Below are positions 1-5,493 of a stretch of 8,309 bases of DNA, in pieces. The stretch covers positions 1 through 8,309 of the forward strand of contig JAVBYA010000368.1 of assembly GCA_030824295.1 (NCBI GenBank), written 5' to 3'. A model generated the notes under the pieces. It was not told the DNA's origin. It did no database searches and saw nothing but the letters and a program-made list of their open reading frames with translations. The stretch is from Bacteroidota bacterium (GTDB lineage Bacteria; Bacteroidota; Ignavibacteria; UBA10030; UBA8401). Numbering within the stretch: the stretch's first letter is position 1; every line of letters begins with the position of its first letter. A program made the translations under genes and the position numbers.

Positions 1-24
1 TTGTACTGCGTATGTCCCCTTCGG

Positions 25-453
25 TCACTTCCAAAAGGCAAGGATGAGAGCGGCGGTCAGCAGCGTGACGAAATAATACCCGCCGTTGATGCCGATCAGC
101 TTCCATGAGCGCCCCTCCCATGTTTTAGAGCTGATCAGCAGCGGCACATAGAATCCCAGCCAGAGAAAGAATGCGGTGCGGGAACCGTTCACGATCGGAG
201 GAACATCCGCTGCACCGGGAAGGAATTGCCACGCCGCCATTGTCCATGCCAGCACCCATGACAGGATCAGATTCCCGAGCAGTGAGAGGGACATTGCTTT
301 TGCCATGAATTTCCCATCCGGCTTCGTACTGGTATCGAGTTTCAATTCCCTCGCCCACGCCTGACCGAACAGCGGCGTATACCAGATAGCGCCGACAACA
401 AAATTGGCGAATGCTGCGGCGAAGATGGCGGCGGTATTGACTGTGTATTCCAT
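25..453 (-). CDS. DUF1761-type small integral membrane protein
   Basis: Predicted 142-aa inner-membrane protein with four hydrophobic segments at about residues 7-28, 53-74, 92-109 and 121-140. Near the N-terminus it has the family-like signature 'GAIWYTPLFGQAW' (21-33), and near the C-terminus 'WEGRSWKLIGINGGYY' (112-127). Both are what I expect from DUF1761 proteins, whose biochemical role is unknown. The frame stays open upstream to 552, but the start at 451-453 is preferred: it has a strong AAGGAG ribosome-binding site six to seven bases upstream, and the extra N-terminal 33 residues are low-quality sequence unrelated to the family. It lies 118 bp downstream of the sigma-factor gene on the same strand. 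That gap leaves room for its own promoter, so co-transcription with the sigma factor is possible but not shown. Family assignment is by recognised motifs; function is unassigned. Confidence 0.85.
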   Translation of the reverse strand: MEYTVNTAAIFAAAFANFVVGAIWYTPLFGQAWARELKLDTSTKPDGKFMAKAMSLSLLGNLILSWVLAWTMAAWQFLPGAADVPPIVNGSRTAFFLWLGFYVPLLISSKTWEGRSWKLIGINGGYYFVTLLTAALILAFWK

Positions 454-524
454 GGAATACTCCTTTTGTGATGAAATGGTGTTGTGAAGCTTTATGGTTG
501 TTGTCGAATCTAATCTCTTCTGTG

Positions 525-552
525 AATATACGGGAGCCAATCTCAGATACAA
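525..552 (-). promoter_or_regulatory. Possible promoter for the DUF1761 gene
   Basis: On the minus strand a TTGTAT hexamer (547-552) is followed after 16 bases by TATATT (525-530). Initiation there would leave a leader of about 65 nt before the start at 453. The hexamers resemble a generic housekeeping -35/-10 pair but not the Bacteroidota TTTG / TAnnTTTG consensus, so this is a weak candidate. The rest of the 454-571 gap shows no other feature. Confidence 0.25.
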
Positions 553-571
553 TATGGTTTGAACATATGAT

Positions 572-1816
572 TCAACCTGCTCCTAGACGTCTTCGGAGAA
601 GGTCTTGTATCTGAGTGGAAGGAGCTGACCGTATCGCCGATTCACGATACCGATCAGCGAGGTCGGCATCTCCTGCACGTCGATGAAGATCGGCAAGAAC
701 GGCAGACCATTGGTAGGAACAGGCCAGCCATTCGGGCGGCGTGAATCCCTCCAGCACAGAAAGGCCGTATGAAGCACCTTCACTTTCTGCTACAGCGATA
801 GAGCGGTTCAATCGATGAAGTGCCGATGGGCTCATCGTTTCCAGCAGCAAATAATGATCTGCGATCCTCTCCCATCGAGTCTCCCGGTATGACGGGGCAA
901 GCACATGTTCTGCGGCGATCCCTGCTTCGGCATGGTAGCGAGAAAACCGATCACCATGCGCTGATCGTGCGAGCCATTCCAGCCCGACGCCGATCTGTTC
1001 CTTGTTCCACTTCGATCGGTCCTGTTCCTCCAATAACAACAATCCTCCCGAACCATCCTGACGCGCATCGATCCTTGCCGAGTGCAAATGTATCAACGAT
1101 AGAAGGGCGAATGTTTCCGGATCTTCTCCGACAGGATGTTCCGCAAGGATCGTTGTCAGCCGCAGCGCTTCATGACAAAGTTCGCGGCGGATGGCTTGAT
1201 CCGCATGGGAAGAAAGATATCCTTCGGTGAAGAGCAGATACAGGATTTTGTGCACCACCGGAAGACGCGAACGATATTGTGTGCTGCTCAGGTCGACCGA
1301 TAGCGTCAAAGATTCCTTGAGCCGACTGCGTGCGCGGGTGAGACGTTTGTATACATTCTCGGTGCTGATAAAGAGCCTCAGCGCGATCTCCTGAACGCTG
1401 AAACCGCAAAGGATCTTCAATGCCGTCACCAGCTGCGATTCAACCGGGATCGACTCATCGCAGCATACAAAGAGCATTCGGAGCAGATCATCCCGCACTT
1501 CTCCTTCAAGAAACACCACCTCGTCGTCCTCCGCGTACGAGAACTCCTCCGAAAATTGTTCTCCCATGATACGAATGCGGTTCGATCGTTGACGCAACAC
1601 CCCCATCACATTATTGCGTGCTGTTCGATAGAGCCACGCCGAAGGATTGTCCGGCTGTTCGGTCAACGGCCACGTTACTATCGCACTCATCAGGGCGGAT
1701 TGTACTGCGTCCTCAACATCTTCCAAATGCTGCATTCCTATTTGACGGGTGAGTATAGCCGTCAGTTTGCCATATTCATGCCGGAAGAAGTGTTCGACCA
1801 ACGCCGGAGCCTTCAC
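572..1816 (-). CDS. ECF42-type RNA polymerase sigma factor with DUF6596/TPR-like C-terminal extension
   Basis: A 414-residue extracytoplasmic-function sigma factor, about twice the length of a minimal ECF. Region sigma-2 spans about residues 8-80 ('DVEDAVQSAL', 'NPSAWLYRTARNNV'). Region sigma-4 spans about 108-168, with a helix-turn-helix at 'VQEIALRLFISTENVYKRL' (141-159). The remaining 230 residues are the COG4941/DUF6596-type extension, with signatures 'LYLLFTEGY' (192-200), 'LLLLEEQDRSKWN' (259-271) and 'LHRLNRSIAVAESEG' (333-347), ending in TPR-like helices. No anti-sigma gene is adjacent. In the ECF42 group the extension itself is thought to control activity, and the genomic partner is a DGPF protein, exactly as here. 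The start is GTG (1814-1816), overlapping the TGA of the upstream DGPF gene in a GTGA junction. A GGGAG motif lies about 11 bases upstream, so translational coupling is likely. Its inducing signal cannot be read from the sequence. Confidence 0.93.
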   Translation of the reverse strand: MKAPALVEHFFRHEYGKLTAILTRQIGMQHLEDVEDAVQSALMSAIVTWPLTEQPDNPSAWLYRTARNNVMGVLRQRSNRIRIMGEQFSEEFSYAEDDEVVFLEGEVRDDLLRMLFVCCDESIPVESQLVTALKILCGFSVQEIALRLFISTENVYKRLTRARSRLKESLTLSVDLSSTQYRSRLPVVHKILYLLFTEGYLSSHADQAIRRELCHEALRLTTILAEHPVGEDPETFALLSLIHLHSARIDARQDGSGGLLLLEEQDRSKWNKEQIGVGLEWLARSAHGDRFSRYHAEAGIAAEHVLAPSYRETRWERIADHYLLLETMSPSALHRLNRSIAVAESEGASYGLSVLEGFTPPEWLACSYQWSAVLADLHRRAGDADLADRYRESAIRSAPSTQIQDLLRRRLGAG

Positions 1817-2148
1817 GGAACACTGATCTCCCGTATCTCCACAGTGGCTCCCGGCGAGATCACACCAGGACTCTCACGCACCACCATGATAGCCTCTTCA
1901 ATACTTTCTGCCGAGATGATCATATATCCACCAACCACCTCTTTTAACTCTATGAAGGGCCCATCCGTTGCCCCTTCCGAAGAAACGATCTTCCCGCCTG
2001 ATTTCAACCCTCCCCCCATATCAACGATGTTATGTTTGAACTTTTCTTTCCAGGCGAAGAATGAGGCATACATCTCTTCCATCTGAGCCGGGGACGGTTT
2101 CTCCCTCTTGACCGGCTGATTTCGCTGAATACACATATATTTTGGCAT
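1813..2148 (-). CDS. DGPF-domain (YCII-fold) protein, ECF42 partner
   Basis: A 111-residue soluble cytoplasmic protein of the YCII-related/DGPF family. It carries the eponymous 'DGPF' at residues 62-65, in the context 'ATDGPFIELKEVVGGY', followed by 'IISAESIEEAI' (77-87) and a C-terminal 'VEIREI' strand, as expected for this ferredoxin-like alpha/beta fold. The start at 2146-2148 is supported by an AAGGAG ribosome-binding site four bases upstream, and the length is normal for the family. Its stop codon overlaps the GTG start of the ECF42 sigma factor, so the two form one operon with this gene first. In ECF42 systems DGPF genes are the conserved target of the sigma factor, which implies autoregulation of the operon. 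The molecular activity of DGPF proteins is not established; some YCII relatives are suspected enzymes, but I see no basis for naming a reaction. Confidence 0.93.
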   Translation of the reverse strand: MPKYMCIQRNQPVKREKPSPAQMEEMYASFFAWKEKFKHNIVDMGGGLKSGGKIVSSEGATDGPFIELKEVVGGYMIISAESIEEAIMVVRESPGVISPGATVEIREISVP

Positions 2149-2313
2149 AGAACTCCTTATTGGTTTATTCCGGTCAATCCAACCGGTACACTATGACGCT
2201 CAGCCGGTCATTTTTTGGACACGAATGTTCCAATATTTATCAACATACCATACTGTTATTGTGCGGTGAGGGATGAACCACTCTCTCCGCAATCGACATA
2301 CGCTATTGAACGG
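2149..2313 (-). promoter_or_regulatory. Promoter region of the DGPF-ECF42 operon
   Basis: This 165-bp gap must hold the promoter of the DGPF-sigma operon unless it reads through from yjdM. Two ECF42-like candidates are visible on the minus strand. The first is TGTTGA (2240-2245), then 16 bases, then CGTG (2220-2223), giving a leader of about 65-70 nt. The second is an exact TGTCGA (plus-strand TCGACA at 2294-2299), with only a poor CATC about 17 bases downstream. I recall the ECF42 consensus as TGTCGA near -35 and CGA/TC near -10; neither candidate matches both boxes exactly. Closer to the gene, CCGGTCA occurs twice in direct orientation (2170-2176, 2204-2210) around a palindromic ACCGGT (2182-2187). 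A weak hairpin (2263-2290, GCGG/CCGC ends) lies behind yjdM but has no U-tract. Confidence 0.4.
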
Positions 2314-2664
2314 TCACACTTTTTTGACAAACTCCGACTTCAGGAACATCGCACCGATGCCATCCACTTTGCAGGAGATGTTGTGGCCGTCGCTGCTCTC
2401 CACAAGACGGATGTTCTTTACTTTGGTCCCTGATTTGATGCCTGAGGTCGACCCTTTCACTTTCAGATCTTTGATGACCGAGACCGTATCCCCGTCCGTC
2501 AGGAGAGATCCGTTCGAATCCTTGATCACATTCGTCTGCGGTGCTGCTTCTATCTTCTCAACGGCGGGATCCCATTCATGGAAGCATTCGGGACAAACCC
2601 ACAGATCCCGGTCCTGATAGACATTCTCTGAACTGCATTGCGGGCACTTCTGTTCTTCGCTCAT
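2314..2664 (-). CDS. yjdM: YjdM/PhnA-type zinc-ribbon protein
   Basis: A 116-residue cytoplasmic protein matching the YjdM family (historically PhnA, 'alkylphosphonate utilisation operon protein'). The N-terminal zinc ribbon has two CPxC knuckles, C7/C10 and C24/C27, in 'KCPQCSSENVYQDRDLWVCPEC'-like order. The C-terminal small beta domain (about 46-116) carries the highly conserved 'LLTDGDTVSVIKDLKVKG' (54-71), 'SGTKVKNIRLVE' (77-88) and 'KSEFVKKV' (109-116). The length is typical. The start at 2662-2664 is chosen over an upstream in-frame ATG at 2736 because the family begins just before the first CPxC and an AGGA motif lies six bases upstream; the extra 24 residues would also overlap the inverted repeat at 2683-2715. 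Despite the old name, the family is not part of the C-P lyase core and its physiological role is unresolved. No phosphonate genes are nearby. Confidence 0.93.
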   Translation of the reverse strand: MSEEQKCPQCSSENVYQDRDLWVCPECFHEWDPAVEKIEAAPQTNVIKDSNGSLLTDGDTVSVIKDLKVKGSTSGIKSGTKVKNIRLVESSDGHNISCKVDGIGAMFLKSEFVKKV

Positions 2665-2682
2665 TACTTGTCCTGTCGTGAT

Positions 2683-2715
2683 GTATTGGTATTTGGAAAG
2701 TGAATATACCAATAC
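2683..2715. promoter_or_regulatory. Perfect 10-bp inverted repeat upstream of yjdM (candidate operator)
   Basis: GTATTGGTAT (2683-2692) and ATACCAATAC (2706-2715) are exact reverse complements separated by 13 bases. The centre is about 35 nt upstream of the yjdM start. The arms contain a TATATT on the minus strand (2703-2708) that could be a -10 element, so the palindrome may overlap the promoter. It could be a repressor operator or a hairpin in the 5' leader; it is AT-rich and has no flanking U-tract, which argues against a terminator. The stretch 2716-2784 shows nothing further. Confidence 0.5.
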
Positions 2716-2784
2716 CGTATGAATTATCCATGACATCCCGGAATATTTTAGCGAAGGTGGCGCTTACCGCTATAATTCCGGACA

Positions 2785-2830
2785 ACCTTGCGAAGGTTGA
2801 ATGGACGATGCGTCGCAACCTTCGCAAGGT
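2785..2830. repeat. 15-bp inverted repeat of ACCTTGCGAAGGT-type palindromes
   Basis: ACCTTGCGAAGGTTG (2785-2799) and CAACCTTCGCAAGGT (2816-2830) are perfect reverse complements around a 16-base spacer. Each arm is itself nearly palindromic (AACCTT-3 nt-AAGGTT), so the element can form either one long stem or two small hairpins. A further GCGAAGGT word occurs just to the left at about 2751-2758. It lies between divergent genes, with no adjacent transposase. This looks like a dispersed extragenic palindromic element, but genome-wide copies cannot be seen from here. Bases 2831-2940 show no feature. Confidence 0.7.
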
Positions 2831-2988
2831 ATCTCTCCGCCGGGATGAGCCATCCTGGCTACAGGATTCACCCTCTTGCTTGCGCATCGACCTTGGACGT
2901 TCCTCGGGAAGTTCGTCCACTTTTCCTTGATCGGCTTTCGATTGTCCATTGCTCTTCCCCCTTCTCCGTGGTAATGTTTTGAAAATGT

Positions 2989-3006
2989 GTCGGCATAAAT
3001 GCCGAC
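2989..3006. repeat. Perfect 8-bp hairpin in repeat copy 1
   Basis: GTCGGCAT (2989-2996), two bases, then ATGCCGAC (2999-3006); in practice a seven-pair stem with a TAAA loop. It is identical in both full copies of the tandem repeat, so it is the most conserved structural element of the unit. No U-tract follows on either strand. Confidence 0.65.
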
Positions 3007-3214
3007 CTACCGGCTCCGTTCCTCACCGTTTCTCTGTGTCCTCTGTGTTCTCTGTGGTGAATGCTTTTGCTCCTCTGCGTTTTTTCCTGCACATCGACCC
3101 TGCTGGTTTGTAATTTAGAATGTGAAATTTGATAATTGATTCATTGTTCATTGTCCATTGTTCTTCCCCCTTCTCCGTGACCTCTGTGTCTCCGTGGTAA
3201 AGTTTTGAAAATGT

Positions 3215-3232
3215 GTCGGCATAAATGCCGAC
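3215..3232. repeat. Perfect 8-bp hairpin in repeat copy 2
   Basis: Exact second occurrence, 226 bp on, of the GTCGGCAT-AA-ATGCCGAC hairpin seen at 2989-3006, with the same flanks on both sides. Confidence 0.65.
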
Positions 3233-3505
3233 CTACCGGCTCCGTTCCTCACCGCTTCTCTGTGTCCTCCGTGTTCTCTGTGGTGAGTGCTTTTGCTCCT
3301 CTGCGTTTTTTCCTGCACATCGACCCTGCTGGTTTGTAATTTGGAATTTGAAAATTTATAATTGATTCATTGTCAATTGCTCTTCCCCTCTTCTCTGCAA
3401 CCTCTGTGTCTCTGTGGTAAGCTTTTAGAGAGTGCCTATCCCGTTTGCCGAAATGGTGTCTAAATTTATCCGTACATTGCCTTTGTGATCCTGCGCTGAG
3501 GCATG

Positions 3506-3546
3506 GTCCGGCGGTCCGATGAACGGATCTTGTTCGGACTGCGGAC
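3506..3546 (+). promoter_or_regulatory. Bulged 13-bp stem-loop in the leader of the SDR gene
   Basis: The left arm at 3506-3519 (GTCCG, bulged G, CGGTCCGA) pairs with the right arm at 3534-3546 (TCGGAC TG CGGAC), giving 13 pairs including one G-U, around a 14-base loop. It ends 26 bases before the ATG at 3573 and has no T-run after it, so an intrinsic terminator is unlikely. It could be a 5' UTR structure affecting translation or mRNA stability, or a protein-binding inverted repeat. The rest of the leader region, 3428-3505, shows no convincing promoter; TAAATTTA at about 3464 resembles a Bacteroidota -7 box but has no correctly spaced TTTG. Confidence 0.5.
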
Positions 3547-3572
3547 GCAGGCATCCATTGAAAGTACCGACC

Positions 3573-5024
3573 ATGAAGATCCTGCTGACCGGCACGACCG
3601 GCTATATCGGACAACGGCTGCTCCCCGTTCTTCTTGAACGCGGACACCACGTGGTCTGCTGCGTACGTGACCGTCACCGTTTCCCCACTCAGTACGTGCA
3701 TTCAGAACGTGTGACGGTGATCGAAGCTGATTTCCTGGACCGCTCCACGCTCTCCGCGATCCCCCGGGATATCGATGCGGCCTATTATCTGATCCACTCC
3801 ATGTCGGCCGGTTCGGATGTGTTCGAGCAGCTGGAACACCGCTCCGCCGAGAACTTCGCCGACGCACTCTCTGCAACAACAGTGCAGCAGGTGGTGTACC
3901 TCAGCGGTATCATCAATGACCATTCCCTTTCGCGCCATCTGGCATCTCGCAAAGCGGTGGAAGAGGTCCTCTCGCGCCAGAACTTCCGTCTCACCACGCT
4001 GCGCGCCGGCATCATCCTCGGCTCCGGCAGTGCGTCGTTCGAGATCATCCGCGACCTGGTGGAAAAACTCCCGGTGATGATCGCACCGAAATGGCTCAGC
4101 ACCAGAACGCAGCCGATCGCCGTCCGCAATGTGATCGAATTCCTCATCGGCGTACTGCTGCGTCCGGAAAGCTACGGCATCAGTTACGATATCGGCGGCC
4201 CCGAGGTGCTCACGTACAAAGAGATGCTGATGCGGTTCGCTGCCGTGCGGCGGCTACGGCGCCGGATCATCACCGTTCCGGTGCTTACACCGAAGCTTTC
4301 CAGCTACTGGCTCTACTTCGTCACCGCCACTTCGTTCAGTCTTGCCTCCACGCTGGTGAAGAGCATGAGTGTGGAAGTGATCTGCCGTCCGAACCATTTG
4401 GCGGAGGAACTCGGCATCACGCTCCTGCCGTACGATGAAGCGGTCCGGCGCGCGTTCGACAAGATCCAGCATGAGGATGTCCCGTCCAGCTGGACCGATG
4501 CGCTCTCCACAACAACGCTCACCCCTGGGATCTCCCGCCTGAAGGAGGTCCCCACATACGGCTGCTTCGTTGACCGTAAGTCGCGCCGCTCTGCGGATAT
4601 TGCTGCGGCGGTCCGGCGGATCTGGACGATCGGCGGCGATAACGGGTGGTACTATGCGGATTGGCTTTGGAGTCTGCGCGGATTCATCGACAAGTTGTTC
4701 GGCGGTGTGGGATTGCGGCGAGGAAGGAAGAACCCCTCTTCGATCGCTGCCGGTGATTCGCTTGATTTTTGGCGGGTCTTATATGCGGACCGCCCGGAAG
4801 GTCGGCTGTTGCTCTACGCGGAAATGCGGCTGCCGGGGGAAGCGTGGCTGGAATTCCGCACCGAAGGCGATACGGTCCATCAGACCGCCACGTTCCGTCC
4901 CCGCGGACTGTGGGGACGTCTGTACTGGTATTCGGTCCTTCCATTCCATTTCTTTATCTTTAACGGGATGCTGAACGCCATCACCGGTCCCGAGTCTCCA
5001 TCACACACCAGGGAACACCCATGA
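3573..5024 (+). CDS. YbjT-like atypical SDR NAD(P)-binding protein with DUF2867 domain
   Basis: A 483-residue protein. The N-terminal Rossmann domain (about 1-300) begins directly with a nucleotide-binding glycine motif, 'TGTTGYIG' (6-13), followed by 'EADFLD' (51-56), 'AAYYLIHSM' (69-77) and 'VVYLSGI' (107-113). The usual catalytic YxxxK is absent; 'SRKAVEEVL' (125-133) sits where the active-site helix would be. This marks it as an atypical, NmrA/YbjT-like SDR that may sense or bind NAD(P) rather than act as a classical dehydrogenase. The C-terminal part (about 325-475), with 'GWYYADWLWSLRG', 'LDFWRVL' and 'PFHFFIFNGML', fits DUF2867. Length and domain order match E. coli YbjT. An in-frame ATG at 3519 is rejected because it falls inside the leader stem-loop and adds 18 residues before the Rossmann strand; the chosen start has only a weak GAAAG ribosome-binding site. 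Substrate unknown. It overlaps the next gene by ATGA. Confidence 0.9.
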   Translation: MKILLTGTTGYIGQRLLPVLLERGHHVVCCVRDRHRFPTQYVHSERVTVIEADFLDRSTLSAIPRDIDAAYYLIHSMSAGSDVFEQLEHRSAENFADALSATTVQQVVYLSGIINDHSLSRHLASRKAVEEVLSRQNFRLTTLRAGIILGSGSASFEIIRDLVEKLPVMIAPKWLSTRTQPIAVRNVIEFLIGVLLRPESYGISYDIGGPEVLTYKEMLMRFAAVRRLRRRIITVPVLTPKLSSYWLYFVTATSFSLASTLVKSMSVEVICRPNHLAEELGITLLPYDEAVRRAFDKIQHEDVPSSWTDALSTTTLTPGISRLKEVPTYGCFVDRKSRRSADIAAAVRRIWTIGGDNGWYYADWLWSLRGFIDKLFGGVGLRRGRKNPSSIAAGDSLDFWRVLYADRPEGRLLLYAEMRLPGEAWLEFRTEGDTVHQTATFRPRGLWGRLYWYSVLPFHFFIFNGMLNAITGPESPSHTREHP

Positions 5025-5410
5025 AGACACACCTCGTTATGACCGCCAGCGCGCTGCTGCTCATTGCTGCCGGTATTGTCTGCGCTTTCCTGCCGAAGGA
5101 ACTGGCCGCGATGCTCGGCAGCGATACGATCGCCGGAAGCGCTGTGATCATCCAGATCGTCGGCGCGCTCTATTTCGCGTTCGGCATGGTCAATTGGACC
5201 GCACGGGAAGCGCTGATCGGCGGCGTGTACGGACGGCCTGTTGCCATCGGCAATCTGACCCATTTCACTGTCGGCGGACTTGCGCTCATCAAGTCGTCCG
5301 CCTTGTCACCGCTGCTGCTTGCCGCCGCAGGTATCTATCTTCTCTTTGCCGTCCTGTTCGGCATCATCTTTTTCCGGCATCCGGCCACAAATGCTGAGCG
5401 TCAATCCTGA
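5021..5410 (+). CDS. Four-helix membrane protein of unknown function
   Basis: A 129-residue very hydrophobic protein with four likely membrane helices at about residues 5-25, 39-58, 73-90 and 96-117, and short loops between. A conserved-looking cytosolic/loop motif 'YGRPVAIGNLTHF' (70-82) joins helices 2 and 3. I do not recognise a named family with confidence; similar small proteins are annotated only as hypothetical. It starts within the stop codon of the SDR gene (ATGA), with an AGGGA ribosome-binding site about six bases before the ATG, so it is translationally coupled and probably works with, or is made in proportion to, the YbjT-like protein. No catalytic residues or metal ligands stand out. 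Confidence 0.82.
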   Translation: MKTHLVMTASALLLIAAGIVCAFLPKELAAMLGSDTIAGSAVIIQIVGALYFAFGMVNWTAREALIGGVYGRPVAIGNLTHFTVGGLALIKSSALSPLLLAAAGIYLLFAVLFGIIFFRHPATNAERQS

Positions 5411-5458
5411 AATCCCTGTCGCCGCATCGTACGATCACGGTAAACACAAGGAAGCTCA

Positions 5459-5486
5459 GATGAGGATCACAGAAGTGCCCCTCATC
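5459..5486. terminator. Possible bidirectional hairpin between convergent genes
   Basis: GATGAGG (5459-5465) pairs with CCTCATC (5480-5486). Inside, after a 2x2 internal loop, CAC pairs with GTG around an AGAA tetraloop. It sits in the 83-bp gap between convergent stop codons, the position expected of a shared terminator, but neither strand has a clear U-tract after the stem. An intrinsic terminator is therefore only possible. Confidence 0.35.
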
Positions 5487-5493
5487 CACTTCA

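Larger units (their letters stand above)
2941..3427. repeat. 226-bp tandem direct repeat, about 2.2 copies, of a composite intergenic element
   Basis: Copy 1 (2941-3149, 209 bp) and copy 2 (3150-3368, 219 bp) are followed by a partial copy 3 (3369-3427). Over the core, identical positions are offset by exactly 226 bp, with only about seven mismatches in roughly 165 bp. Each unit strings together several word families: 'ATTGTCCATTG', 'CCTCTGTGTCTCCGTGG', a GTCGGCAT/ATGCCGAC hairpin, 'CTCTGTGTCCTCTGTG', and 'CTGCTGGTTTGTAATTT'. Copy 1 lacks 17 bases present in copy 2 (3180-3196), and the missing segment is bounded by a CTCCGTG repeat, suggesting slippage. Short open frames through it encode only low-complexity 'HREHRGHRE' or 'TENTEDTE' strings and are not genes. 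Similar CACAGAG-rich elements are common between genes in several bacterial phyla. Confidence 0.85.

Noticed and set aside
820..1230. 136-aa open frame on the plus strand inside the sigma gene
   Set aside because: Fully antisense to a well-conserved sigma-factor frame; it has no recognisable motifs and no ribosome-binding site of note.
2576..2920. 114-aa minus-strand open frame across the 2785-2830 inverted repeat
   Set aside because: It overlaps the yjdM start region in another frame, and its 'TLRRLRR' segment is simply the palindrome translated.
2868..3092. Small minus-strand open frame with 'HHREHRGHRE' sequence
   Set aside because: A translation of the CACAGAG-type repeat; such low-complexity products are well-known spurious calls.
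2941..3427. CRISPR array
   Set aside because: The repeats are 226 bp long with no short uniform repeat and unique-spacer pattern, and no cas gene is present.
2665..3572. Insertion sequence or MITE remnant
   Set aside because: No transposase fragment, no terminal inverted repeats bounding the whole region, and no target-site duplication could be found.
3519..3572. Upstream ATG as the start of the SDR gene
   Set aside because: The added 18 residues precede the canonical first Rossmann strand, and the codons lie in the leader stem-loop.
3249..3701. 150-aa minus-strand open frame spanning the repeat and the start of the SDR gene
   Set aside because: Half is repeat-derived 'TTENTEDTEKR' sequence and half is antisense to the Rossmann domain.
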